The position numbers and the translations under genes were made by a program. Positions 47,030 to 56,942 of a stretch of 64,000 nucleotides of DNA are shown one piece after another (within the stretch, counting starts at the first letter, position 1; the number at the start of each line of letters is the position of its first letter). Source of the stretch: Polymyxa betae (taxonomy: Eukaryota; Endomyxa; Phytomyxea; Plasmodiophorida; Plasmodiophoridae); contig RBZT01000278.1 of NCBI GenBank assembly GCA_003693705.1, positions 1-64,000 of the forward strand, read 5' to 3'. The notes under the pieces were generated by a model, which saw nothing but the letters and a program-made list of their open reading frames with translations, made no database searches and had not been told where the DNA came from.

Positions 47030-49228
47030 CTAAATCTTCATACGATTGCTGTAGTCCAACTGCCTTTTGACAGGTAGGCCGCTATTAATCACGTATTGCA
47101 CAGAAAGCAGTTGGGCTCCTCTTAATCCACCTCCGGTAATATCGCAGAGTTCATCTGCTAGATCTTCTTGAAATTGTTCTGTTAGGGTTATATCTTCTTC
47201 TTCAGCTGGGATATAATCAGGGTCGTCATCTTCTTGATCCGAAGATGTCCAGTTTTCTTCGTCTGCCAAATTTTAAATATAAAATTTGAAACGATCGAGT
47301 ATTCTCACCTTCATCGCTTGGGCCAGCATTAGAGCTTGAATGCAGCTGGTCAAGAATTGCTGCAATCTGTTGTTGCGTCTCTTCGGTGTCAATCGATGTA
47401 TATTTGAATGCGGATACAGCATTCAACATTTGGGCCCTTTGCTTCAGCTTCGAGCGAGAGAGAATCGATATAAATGTTCCACAAACGAAATGACGGACCT
47501 AATCACATTAATTGAAACATAATCGACTTGATTTTCATAGCAACCTCTGCACTTCTAACTTCGAGGAGATCGATTAATAGCGAGACCATATCAACTTCGC
47601 TATTCTCGAAGCTGATCTTGCCATTCGTTCGCAAAGACAGATTGAACAATAGGGCTGTCGCAAATTCTACAGCTTCCTCTGATAACTGGCGAAACTTGGA
47701 TAGAACCTTGCCAATATACTCTACAACACCTGAACCGGATAAATCAACGCGCCAAGCCAACCTTTTAGGTCGAACTTACCAAAATCGATCATTTGCGATT
47801 CTGGAACACGACGCATTGAGAATTTTTGCAGTATGCACAAAGAGTTTAAATGGATGTCACTATTGACGTCAGAGTTATTCATCATAGTGGAGCACAGCAG
47901 TTTCGTTAGATTTGGATCTTGTAATAGGTAGGATCGCCCGCTGAGAAAGAGAATTAATGACATCTCGAAAAAGAAAATACTTAGCAGTACCTATAGTAGT
48001 TGGCGAGAGCTGAGATAAGACGTAAAGCACTATCCTTAACAATATCGTCGCTGGATTCCAGTAAGCATGTGAGCAGCGCTCCTTTCCTATAAAAACGCTG
48101 AACAGGTGAGCAATCATATTGAGGAACAACCTACTGCTCGTATGATCCCCTTATGTCTGCACAATGAAATAAATCATTATCTATATACTCTTCAAGAACA
48201 GCGCGTCGAATAGAATGTGGTTGTGATTGTGTCAGGTTCCATCTTAATGCTTGTAGCAGCTCGGCTTTCCTGAATTCCGAGACATGACTACAAAGTACCT
48301 GTCATTTCTGTCAAAAATCAGGTAAAACTTTTGGATAGTTGAGTACGTTTGATATTCTGGCAATATCAAGATTTTTAACAGGATATGACCCCGGCTGTAG
48401 AATTGAATAGGTGGATGTTTCGGGCTCAGAAGAGCCTTCTTGCTAAAATCGTTTCAGAACAAATCAGCGATAAACATTGCACAAACCTGATCTATAATGT
48501 GCATATCTGTCTTTTTGTCAGATATTGGCATATTGTCCTTAAACATTTGAATTAACAAGGGCACTTTGGGTTGTTTAACACGGATGTTATCTTCTAAAAA
48601 CCCTATATATTCAAGCTGTAATTCTTCGACCCAGGATTCCTAAAGTGCATCGACTCAATATTCCTGAATTAATCGAACCTACACCTAACGAACTTTGAAT
48701 AGATGCATAAATGATTCGTGAACTTTGGGATCTGAAACGAACGGAAGTGCATAGAATGGCAGGCATTCGGGAGCAACATCAACCCTTTTGGAATATTCTT
48801 CCAAAAAATGGCTGAACTCCTTCATTGAAGTCGAAGTTCTGGAACCATCCTAACAGGTGCACGTTATGTTTTAGTGCTTACTACGTATAAAGATGCCGAA
48901 CCATTTCATGTAAGATCGGATAAATAGCGAAATAGACATGAATGTAAAACCCAAGCTTAGGGGGCGGATGATTAGGTAGAAACTCATTCCAGAGGGCAAT
49001 AGTTGCATTCCGATCTCCGTTATCGAATGCTTTCACAACTTCATTCTAAGCACGTTCGTTAACATATACGCCAGTTAAAGATTGCCAGCTCACAATCTGC
49101 TTTCGTTTGCGATTGTTGATGCCAATGTTGAAGGCATGGGAGCGACGTTCCTCCTTGAAGAGGTCGACAACGTTATCAAGACCTTCGTATTGCAGATAAT
49201 CAATGATAGCTTCGTCAATACGCTGCAT
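47030..49228 (-). CDS. ARMC9: ARMC9-like LisH/armadillo ciliary protein
   Basis: The N-terminus MQRIDEAIIDYLQYEGLDN, then VVDLFKEERR, is a LisH motif as in ARMC9. The next exon describes a segment like NATIALWNEFLPNHPPPKLG, then YIHVYFAIYPIL, also typical of ARMC9. Downstream exons (47,500-48,130) are armadillo-like helical repeats, for example FATALLFNLSLRTNGKI and VDMVSLLIDLLEVRSAEVAM. The C-terminus is acidic (DQEDDDPDYIPAEEEDITLT). ARMC9 localises to the basal body and proximal cilium and is mutated in Joubert syndrome. At least eight small exons are implied, and boundaries between 48,150 and 48,900 are only approximate. It follows LRRC34 on the same strand after about 150 bp. Confidence 0.75.
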
Positions 49229-49378
49229 GATTGATTATAAAGAGAACAGGCTGTAACGTATGACAGGTCGCTGCGGCAATACATGTAATGAGTTGTGCTA
49301 ATCTGAGGCCTCTTACCCCCTTGATCGCGACCATATCCTTCTATTTTGTCACGACAACGTTCGAGGCATGGGAAGTAT

Positions 49379-50821
49379 TTATTCAGGTTGGATATAAGGT
49401 TGGAAATCACATTCTGATAACGCACCTTCTATGGATAATGACAGTCTCCACGACTCGCCAACCAAAGGTGTGAAGTTGTTTCCCCAGAGCATCAAAGCGG
49501 TCAGTGGCCCAATATTTCGGCTGCCAACTACGTTGGACAGTGCAATGAGTCCTTGTTCGCCGAGACTGGTGTAGCTTAGATCCAACCTAAATTGTTTCTC
49601 TGATTCACAGGCATTTCCCAACTTCGGATCCGCAATTACCTTTGTAAAGTCCTGTTGTTATGCAGTGACGAAGCAATTGCCTTCCCCCCTTGGTCGATTA
49701 ATCTATTTCCAGACAGGTCTAGGCTAATTAATGATAAATTGCCTAAATTCTCTGCAATATGTATGGCTCCGTCAGAACCAATTTGGTTACTAGCAGCATC
49801 CCTTTAGACTAACTTTGTTGTATCAATCCTCTCTTACCATCTTAAGCTTAAATACTTCAGAGTTTCGTTTGATTTGAGGCCACGAATGAGCCATTCAACC
49901 CCTTCGTCTCGAATACGATGTTTGGACAGATCCAACATTATCAATGTCTTATTGAACGACAGCATTGCTGATAGATGGACTGATACCTCATCTTCTAACG
50001 ATGCTATACGTGCATTGCTTATCAGTAATTTCTGTTTCAAAAGACAGTTAACACCAAAAATAGCCTAATTATTTGCTGTTAACCTCAACGCTATCGTTTG
50101 TTTGAAGCGATTTAGCAATTTGGACCACTGCCCCGATCTCCATCTCAGTGTTGTTTAAATTCAGTCGCTTAAGGACAGATCCTGGTTTGCCTATAACCCT
50201 CCCGATTGCACAAATCCCTATCGCCGATATCATCCTGCAAGCAGAGAATTGAGCGTTTTATACCAGAATCGCCAATTGGGTTATCACTAAGATTCAGATC
50301 TGTTACTGTTTTTTGACCTTCTAAAGCATGAGCCAACGCTAAACCGCCTAATTCGCCAATCTCATTTGCGTGTAAGCTCAAGTTCGCAATGGATTGCGTG
50401 CTCTGTGAAGCAAATCAAACAGCCGAAATCACAGCAGCGTGATCGACCTTTAACATGACGCCAAGCGCTTTAGCACCATTATTTCCTATATTGTTGAGAC
50501 TTAGATCGATCAAGACGAAAGGGGCGTCAGGAAATGTAGCTAATGATTCCGACAGCGCAAACACATCGTCATCAGCTATTTTATCATTTGACGAGAGATT
50601 TCTCCCATTAAGATGTAAGCATGTAAGATTGGATCTTCAATAAAGCGGTCAGCGACTGCTTGGTCATAGCAAACGATTTCAAACCCGTTTCGTAGCGCTT
50701 GCTCCAGTATTTGCACGATCAGAAAATGTGGATCGTCACCAAACTGATCACATTTGCTACGGTACTGCTCGTAAAAATACTCTAAAGCTCCTTCTTCACC
50801 TGCAATTCGCATGGTGGCCAT
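49379..50821 (-). CDS. LRRC34: LRRC34-like leucine-rich repeat protein
   Basis: RNH1/NLR-type leucine-rich repeats run through the gene: FVLIDLSLNNIGNNGAKALG, VTDLNLSDNPIGDSGIK, LIMLDLSKHRIRDEGVEWLI, RLDLSYTSLGEQGLIALSNV and the final LMLWGNNFTP. The N-terminus (EYFYEQYRSKCDQF, then ILEQALRNGFEIV, NLTCLHLNGRNLS and DDDVFALSESL) and the C-terminal DFQPYI match LRRC34. LRRC34 is a protein of flagellated eukaryotes linked to ciliary or nucleolar roles. The start at 50821 is one of two adjacent in-frame ATGs. Several introns split individual repeats. Confidence 0.65.
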
Positions 50822-51074
50822 CTTGACACCGGCAAGTATTACCAATTGAAAATCAGGTACTGATCGCGACCTTTTAATCTGCTATCATTTTGTGTCTGCA
50901 CTGCAGTAGATCCAAACCTAGGCACTATTGTGCATAAATGCAATTAGAGAGATGAATGGTACAGACACTCTACGATACACATAACGATCATGTCGTAGCA
51001 CTGATAATTGTTGTCGACGCATATTCTGCCTTATCTATGCTCTAGAGTTCAGAGGCACTGTGCTTCTTCTGTCC

Positions 51075-52228
51075 ATGAGCGCTATACTCAAGGCATATGA
51101 GGACTTCGTCCGAGACCATGAGGCGTTCATTGCAGCCCTGGATGACATGGCTCGAAGCTTATTACTGCTGATTCCGGGGCGGTACGGCCGCTCGGAACTG
51201 GCTAGCGAATCGCTTCACGTGCTATTGAATCTGGTTACATTTCATCATAATCTGATTCTGGGCCGCCCCCGTGCGTTTTCAGCATTACTGTCTGTCCCTT
51301 CTACGTCAAAGACTAATGCCTTGCAGAATTTGCTGGCCATTATTCAGAATATCGAAATTTTGCTAGAAATGCTTGCCAAAATCAGAATGTCAACCAAAAA
51401 CCGTTGGCGCTTCATTTTATTGATGGAATCGCTGAAAGTAAATCGACGGCTTCAAATTGTTGAAAATGTTTTCGGCTAATTGTGAATAGGCTGCGATTCG
51501 CTTAGCATTAGTACATGAAAACAAAGGCGCGATGGTGATGCAAGCCACCCCCGATGAAGCGTTATGCCTTGTAGAAGGAGACACTAATGTTGAATGTTCG
51601 GGTTCATCGTCCCGGTTTGCTGATATTATTGGTATGTCCTGTAAGAGGTTTCTTAGTATTGGCTAAAACATGATTTAGACATGTATCGGAGACATGGCAG
51701 ATCTGCAGTTCGCCCCCATGGCGTCTTCTGCTCGCCTTCAATTAAATATGGCAAGGTCACGCCGTTTCAACTTGCTTCTGAGATTCTGTTTATTGTCCGG
51801 CCGGTTATTTATGTCAGCGGCGTTCTCAAATATTCCCTGAGATCATGGAAACCTTTCTTTGCGGCTTTGCTTACAGACGTCATGAGTCGTGGTTTGATAG
51901 GGAAGATGAATGATATGACTCCGAGGCAACGTCAAGAAGTCGGTCATTTATATTAGCGGCCTACCTTCTCCTTACCTGCTTTATAGGTTCATCGTCGAAC
52001 GTTTCTGTGGCTCTTTTATCTGCTGAGGTCACCATGTTTCGAAAATTATACTATGTATCCGCTAATTAAGTCGCTGTCTTTGTGTGAAAAGCTTCCTCTT
52101 ATTGGTGTCCTGTTCGGTAAGGAACCACCTTGGTTGCTGTTAGCAGTTTCCTGAAGCTTCATGCAGGTAACTGCCTTGAATTGGCAGAATCCCTCCAATC
52201 ACATTATTTTTACACTTCGGCGTCCTAA
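51075..52228 (+). CDS. PEX16: Peroxin PEX16
   Basis: PEX16 is an ER/peroxisome membrane protein that recruits PEX3 and helps build peroxisomal membranes. The first exon has ILKAYEDFVRDHEAFIAALD, then LLLLIPGRYGRSELASESLH, a hallmark of the family. Later exons give PFQLASEILFIVRPVIYV, LKYSLRSWKPFFAAL, and after an intron near 51940-51986 RRTFLWLFYLLRSPCFENYT. The last exon ends QSHYFYTSAS at 52228. The start at 51075 (MSAILKAYED) is preferred over 51060 because it matches the family N-terminus. It is divergent from LRRC34. It pairs functionally with the peroxisomal carrier gene elsewhere in the window, but the two are far apart and not co-regulated in any visible way. Confidence 0.92.
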
Positions 52229-52614
52229 ATTCTCGTTTATCAAATTGTATACAGATCATAAGCATAAACTGTTTATCTATTTTGAACCTTAAGTATCAAA
52301 CGATTCGCTTCGATACTATCTCCTCCGTTTTTTCTTTGAAATAACGCACAACGCTAAGCGTTTGATAGCTCATTGTGGTAAGTATAACCTGAGGACTGGG
52401 TGGTAGTCTACTTCCCCAATGATTGCATCTGCATGGCTCATATGAAATACTTACAACAGCGCGGAAGCTGTATTTTTCAGGTAGTACTTGTGCTGGCCCT
52501 TAAAAATATCTTTTGGGTACTGCTCTTACTCAACAAGGAAACTTATTCAACAATGGAATATTCAGTGTTATGGTCTGTCTGCGCTCAATTGTGATCAAAA
52601 CCTACACTCAATTA

Positions 52615-52975
52615 AACGTCTGCTTTTCAAGTAAGAGCATCCGCACCGGTTGCGCGATATCATGCGTGATTGGCAAGTTTGGCGTAAATAGTGCATGCGT
52701 GAAATTTTGGCGCTTCCCACCAGTGCGCTTTTTCATGCGTTCGTAATCCCGCAGCGCGATTCTTTGCGCTGGATTCAACGCATGGAATCCGGCATGCGTT
52801 AATAAATTTTCTGTATTTTGGTATCCAATCGCGCAGGAATTCGCAACACTGGTGGGGATTGTACCTCCTTGCGTGAAAAACGGTGCGTGTTTGGTGCATG
52901 ATTAGTGATAAATCGCGCACAAAAAACACGCAACCGGTGCGGATGCTCTAAGCGACTCGCTTGAAAAGCAGACGT
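52615..52975. mobile_element. MITE-like non-autonomous DNA element with about 40-bp terminal inverted repeats
   Basis: Left terminus 52615-52654 (aacgtctgcttttcaag, then agagcatccgcaccggttgc) is matched in reverse complement by 52929-52975, except for a small insertion of about 9 nt in the right arm (cgagtcgct). Total length is 361 bp. Internal sequence is rich in gcg/tgcgtg words and has no convincing coding capacity. A short minus-strand ORF spans it but looks like chance. A clean target-site duplication is not visible; flanks are attaa and ataat. A non-autonomous DNA transposon is the simplest reading. Confidence 0.72.
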
Positions 52976-53043
52976 TATAATAAAGCTACGGAAGGCGCAT
53001 GTTTGATACCCCCTATTTGGCAGCTATTACGGACTTGATCATT

Positions 53044-54381
53044 TTACTGATCATACTGTATTGGTCGTAAAAAGGACCTTTTGATATTACCCGAATATAA
53101 CACTTCTTCAGTCCATTTTGAAGCTGCGAAAACATTCGACACAGACGCTGTAGATTGTGGTCCCCGAGAGCGTTTCCGGGATGGAATTGCGGCTGATTCA
53201 TGCTTTTTGCTGGTACTGCAGGTTGTGACAGTACCCGAACATAAAACTTCATCCGTACAATGAAATAATTTCTGAGCAGATACACGTTCTTTGTTGATAT
53301 TGCAGGTTATAACAGTACCCGAACATAAAACTTCTTCAGTCCATTCTGAATCTGCGAAAACATTCGCCACAGACGCTTTAGACCGAGAACGTTTCCGGGA
53401 TGGAATCGCGGCTGATCCATGCTTTTTGCTGGTATTGCAGGTTGTGACAGTACCCGAACATAAAACTTCTTTTGAATCTGCCAAAACATTCGCCACAGAC
53501 GCTTTAGATCGAGAGCGTTTCCGGGATGGAATCGCGGCTGATACATGCTTCTTACTGGTATTACAGGTTATAACAGTACCCGAACATAAAACTTCATCAG
53601 TCCATGCTGAATTTGCAAAAGCATTCTCTACCGTTGCCGTAGCTTCTCGTTCACGAGAGCGTTTTTTAGATGATTTCGAGGCCAATGAGGACTGCTTAGG
53701 TGCAGATGACGATCTGGTATCTACAGATGTATTCGAACGATACAAATAATCTCCATTGTCAATATCTGAATTTGTAGATGATGATGTCAACACTGACCGA
53801 TTCTGTAGTGAGGTCGCATCCAGCGCCTTGGTTCGCTTCTGCTCCTGCATTTGGTCGAATACAGCTTGAAGGTCGCCTTGAGATTGCAATACAATCGGCT
53901 TCGATTTCCGATTGTCTTTTCGATAAGGTGACATCAGCAACTCGAACTCGAAGAGATCAGGTTGAGCTCTAATGCCTGCGAAGGCTTCGTTGCAAAACGA
54001 AATTAGAGAGTCGTTCGAATCTCTTCGGACTGGTTCAGTCGCCAGCGATTTGCGACGTGTCGAATCGTCTTTTAGCTGTAATGGCAGCTGAAATTCATTT
54101 GGATGCAATAACGATTCAAACCGAACAGAATCGAGATTCAACACGAATGAACAGCGTCGTGACGGCGGAAGCTCTAAACTCATTGAGTGTCGCCGCAAGA
54201 ATGTTGGCGGCAACCTGAACGTCGGGACAGGATCTGCTTGAAAGAGATTAAACAGGTCGCCAGGAATCATGATTGGTGAATGTGATATGGTCGAAGCTAA
54301 TTCTGCATCATTTAAATCGGAGATGTCAACAGCTGACAGAGCATCATGCTCGGATGTCAAATTCGTCGAGGTGATGTTCAT
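53044..54381 (-). CDS. Uncharacterised nuclear-looking protein with RRxS sites and tandem repeats
   Basis: A single 445-residue open frame. Residues 60-125 carry four RRxS motifs (RRHS 63-66, RRCS 75-78, RRKS 109-112, RRDS 119-122), the consensus for PKA-type kinases. The middle is Ser-rich and disordered, with KSSKKRSRER. From about residue 250 to the end lie four to five tandem units of about 28-46 residues. Their common core is EVLCSGTVITCNTSKKH, then SAAIPSRKRSRSKASVANVF. Each full unit holds a basic NLS-like RKRSR and an acidic-aromatic joint (DSEWTEE). I recognise no domain. A phospho-regulated nuclear protein is inference from composition. Similarity of the repeats in DNA (for example cagtacccgaacataaaac at 53230, 53315, 53450 and 53576) indicates recent expansion. 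Confidence 0.6.
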   Translation of the reverse strand: MNITSTNLTSEHDALSAVDISDLNDAELASTISHSPIMIPGDLFNLFQADPVPTFRLPPTFLRRHSMSLELPPSRRCSFVLNLDSVRFESLLHPNEFQLPLQLKDDSTRRKSLATEPVRRDSNDSLISFCNEAFAGIRAQPDLFEFELLMSPYRKDNRKSKPIVLQSQGDLQAVFDQMQEQKRTKALDATSLQNRSVLTSSSTNSDIDNGDYLYRSNTSVDTRSSSAPKQSSLASKSSKKRSREREATATVENAFANSAWTDEVLCSGTVITCNTSKKHVSAAIPSRKRSRSKASVANVLADSKEVLCSGTVTTCNTSKKHGSAAIPSRKRSRSKASVANVFADSEWTEEVLCSGTVITCNINKERVSAQKLFHCTDEVLCSGTVTTCSTSKKHESAAIPSRKRSRGPQSTASVSNVFAASKWTEEVLYSGNIKRSFLRPIQYDQ

Positions 54382-54797
54382 GATAACGGGAGGGATTTCT
54401 GATGAATACTAAACGGATAGAAGAATGGAAGTGAACCCATTTGTCACACAGCCGTGATGATCATCATTACTGAATGAATTTCTGACGGAAAGCACTCAAT
54501 ATATGAGTGAAAGGGATCTGACTGCGTTGAAGATATGCTACAGGAACGCAAGCTGATAGCTGTAGAGTGCCAAGACGATGGTTTCTGATAAACCGTTGCT
54601 GGCACAATCGCTGTGGTCGAAGTTATCCGTTCGATGTCTTGTCAACTTTTCAAACAAAGGATGCTCTCTTTGAATCGAACATCTAATTGAAAAACAATCA
54701 GAATCTAGTGAAGTCTGACGTGGTCGGTCGTCGAACAGCTTTATAACATTATGATGTCGGCACGGTTTCCAATCCAATTGTGTTAGGATACTGACTC
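54382..54797. other. Divergent intergenic region upstream of RPP14
   Basis: About 415 bp between two divergent genes. A minus-strand frame of 79 codons (54538-54777) is open but has no recognisable feature and may be leader sequence of the tandem-repeat gene or chance. Confidence 0.35.
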
Positions 54798-54820
54798 TGG
54801 GTTTAGGGTTCTAGGGTTTC
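54798..54820 (+). promoter_or_regulatory. Telobox-like element directly upstream of RPP14
   Basis: gggtttagggttctagggt contains two or three TAGGGTT-type units and ends about 12 bp before the RPP14 ATG. Telobox elements mark promoters of ribosome-biogenesis and RNA-processing genes in plants and some protists, which fits RNase P. The functional reading is inference. Confidence 0.5.
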
Positions 54821-54831
54821 GTTACGCAACA

Positions 54832-55387
54832 ATGTCACTGGAATACCGAATAGTAGCGATTCTGGCAGATTGTCCTTCAATGACTGAAGCTGCTACAGCA
54901 AAGCATCTACCGACTCATCACCATGATCGTCAATGCCTCCGTCCAGATCGTTACTTTATGAGGATACAAATGTATGGGTCAGTATCATGATCATTTGTTT
55001 CTGAATCATTTTTGGTTGTAGAGAATGGGAAGTCAGCGACAGCCCTGATATGACAATAGATCAGTGCAAGTTTATAATTCAAGGAGCTATTAAGCAATTG
55101 CTTGGCGTGATTGGTTCCGATTTATACCCTGTCGATGTGTTAAATTTCAATTCTCAAACCTACATTGCGATTGTTTCCTTCAGTATCGCGTAAGATTGCA
55201 ATGGCAACTTTGTCAAAGCAGTTAACATTTTTGCAGCGGAGTGATTCCTGTTCGAGCCGCTTTATCGTTGCTTTCACAATATAACGACAGGAGGTGCCGC
55301 GTTAATATCTTGAAAGCATCCCCTTATCTGATCTCATTGAGCTCCGATTCCAGAAGAAATCTATTCCCAAAACCAAATATAAAATGA
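54832..55387 (+). CDS. RPP14: Ribonuclease P/MRP protein subunit RPP14 (Pop5/Rpp14 family)
   Basis: Three short exons encode about 155 residues. Exon 1 ends in PDRYFMRIQM. Exon 2 gives EWEVSDSPDMTIDQCKFIIQ, then GAIKQLLGVIGSDLYPVDVL. Exon 3 gives IPVRAALSLLSQYNDRRCRV, then ILKASPYLISLSSDSR. The order and the pair LYPVDVL / CRVNILKASPYL match Rpp14, a subunit of the RNase P and MRP ribonucleoproteins that mature tRNA 5' ends and rRNA. Introns are at about 54978-55021 and 55189-55236, both GT-AG. Pop5 is the related alternative, but the C-terminal segment fits Rpp14 better. Confidence 0.82.
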
Positions 55388-55628
55388 GCCGACAGATAAA
55401 GGATGATTTGTGTATTACGATGATCTATCTCCTGCTGATATTTACCAGTTGAGATGGGGAATTAAAGACTTTGTCAAATATGCGATATAGGCCGAGATTA
55501 CAGCAAATATAACAAACAACATGAACATGGAACCGATTCGATTTCGACAAGAACTGGGAGCACAGGATGTTGGTGCTTCAACGACTTCGTTCTGTAAAGG
55601 CTCTGTCTCGGCAGTTTCCTCGTCATCC

Positions 55629-56270
55629 TCAAGATGAGATTAGAACGGTATCACGAAGTAATCGTAGCGCTTCTACCTCATTGCTACTAGAAGATAGATC
55701 AGGCATATCCAACAGTTTTCGTCGTGCTGAACGTCGCCGAGTTGGAGGGCTCGAGCTTTTGGCTTTCGATATCGAAGGAGTCTGACGAAGCAAAGTAAGA
55801 ATTTGTAAACCATTGAGTTGAAAGTGAAACCTTTCTGGAGGTAGCTCTGCTGGGTCGAGGAGTAGTCGAAGGAGGTTGCTTGGGCTTTTCTGTCCTGGGA
55901 GGCGAAGTCGGGATTTCGCCCTGTATTGACTGCGAAATGGCTTCAGCCATATCCACATAATATTGTTTCTTATGCCTTGTTGGAGGTAAATCTACGTTCC
56001 GATCGGTTAGCCATTGAATCAGACCATCGATCTAAAGCAGAATTGGTTCCCAAATCGGGCGGGTTGGTTACACGCGTCATTTACTGTTAATTTGGAGATC
56101 TCGGTTTCAGTTATGATCCGCTCGATCACAGCACCTTTTTTTCCAGCTTCCAGAACAAGTTCAATTAATTCCTGTTTCTTGGCAGTTTTGGCATACGTGA
56201 TCGTTTCTCGATCCAACCAGTCGCGCAGCTCCTTCACTTTCCAGGTGGTAATCTCTTCCACATGCTCCAT
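55629..56270 (-). CDS. Small protein with two HeH/SAP-like motifs
   Basis: Three exons encode about 180 residues. The first motif is TTWKVKELRDWLDRETITY, then KTAKKQELIELVLEA, a helix-extension-helix pattern of the SAP/HeH (LEM-like) type. After an intron at about 56027-56080, LTIDGLIQWLTDRNVDLPPT, then KKQYYVDMAEAISQSI, forms a second copy. The tail is Pro/Ser-rich and basic (SPPTRRRSARRKLLDMPD). HeH motifs occur in inner nuclear membrane proteins such as Src1/Heh, but I see no membrane segment here, so DNA or chromatin binding is the more cautious inference. A truncated or soluble relative of Heh proteins is possible. Confidence 0.5.
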
Positions 56271-56942
56271 GAGCCAAGTTTCTGAACGGAATCAGAGATG
56301 GCGGCTATGGCCGCTGCAATATAATTGTGCAATGAAGAACCAAAGAGCCCAAAAGGCCTGATGGAGATGATGAAAGGAATTCAGGTGAAGTCAGTCGAAA
56401 GACGCGGCCTCAATTGCAAGTCACTGCCGCACCCTCTGTTTTTTGGCGGGCTGCTTCAAACTATTCCTGTGTTTAATTTTCGACCTTGTTAATAGTATGG
56501 GTCTCAATTCGTGTGAAAACGCCTGCCTTAAAAAACCAAAAAGAATCAAGTGAATCAGTTACTGAACTAGCTTAGAATTACGAACTGGATCTGATAGTTC
56601 ATTCAAAATATATTTTCTTGATCTCGTAGCCGAATTCATACTTATAATGAAATACTCTGAGCGAAATCTTGATGAATACCTCCAAAATATAAATATCGGC
56701 GCCTAAAAACAGGAAGGCATGATTCAGAATTGCTTTTAAACTAGTTAGTTAGAATTCAATCCAATCCACAGGTAAGATTACGAGCTTCTATCTATGTTGT
56801 GTCAAGCCGAGATTTTATTCTAGAATCAGGATGGGCGAATTTATTCTCGATAAGACCCTAAAAACTATTTCTAACGCAATTATCTCGAACATAAATACAT
56901 ACAGTTTAAAGTTGCTTTGTAGATCACTTTACTCTTGTCGTA
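56271..56942. other. Divergent intergenic region upstream of PGI
   Basis: About 670 bp with no ORF that I would support. It lies between two divergent genes and should contain both promoters. Sequence is AT-rich with scattered short A/T runs. Confidence 0.4.

Noticed and set aside
52660-52929. 89-codon minus-strand ORF inside the inverted-repeat element
   Set aside because: It spans the non-coding interior of a MITE-like element, with no family match and no flanking exons.
53291-53749. 152-codon plus-strand ORF with internal repeats
   Set aside because: It is the antisense of the tandem array in the minus-strand protein. The minus frame is open over the whole 445 codons and has sensible composition.
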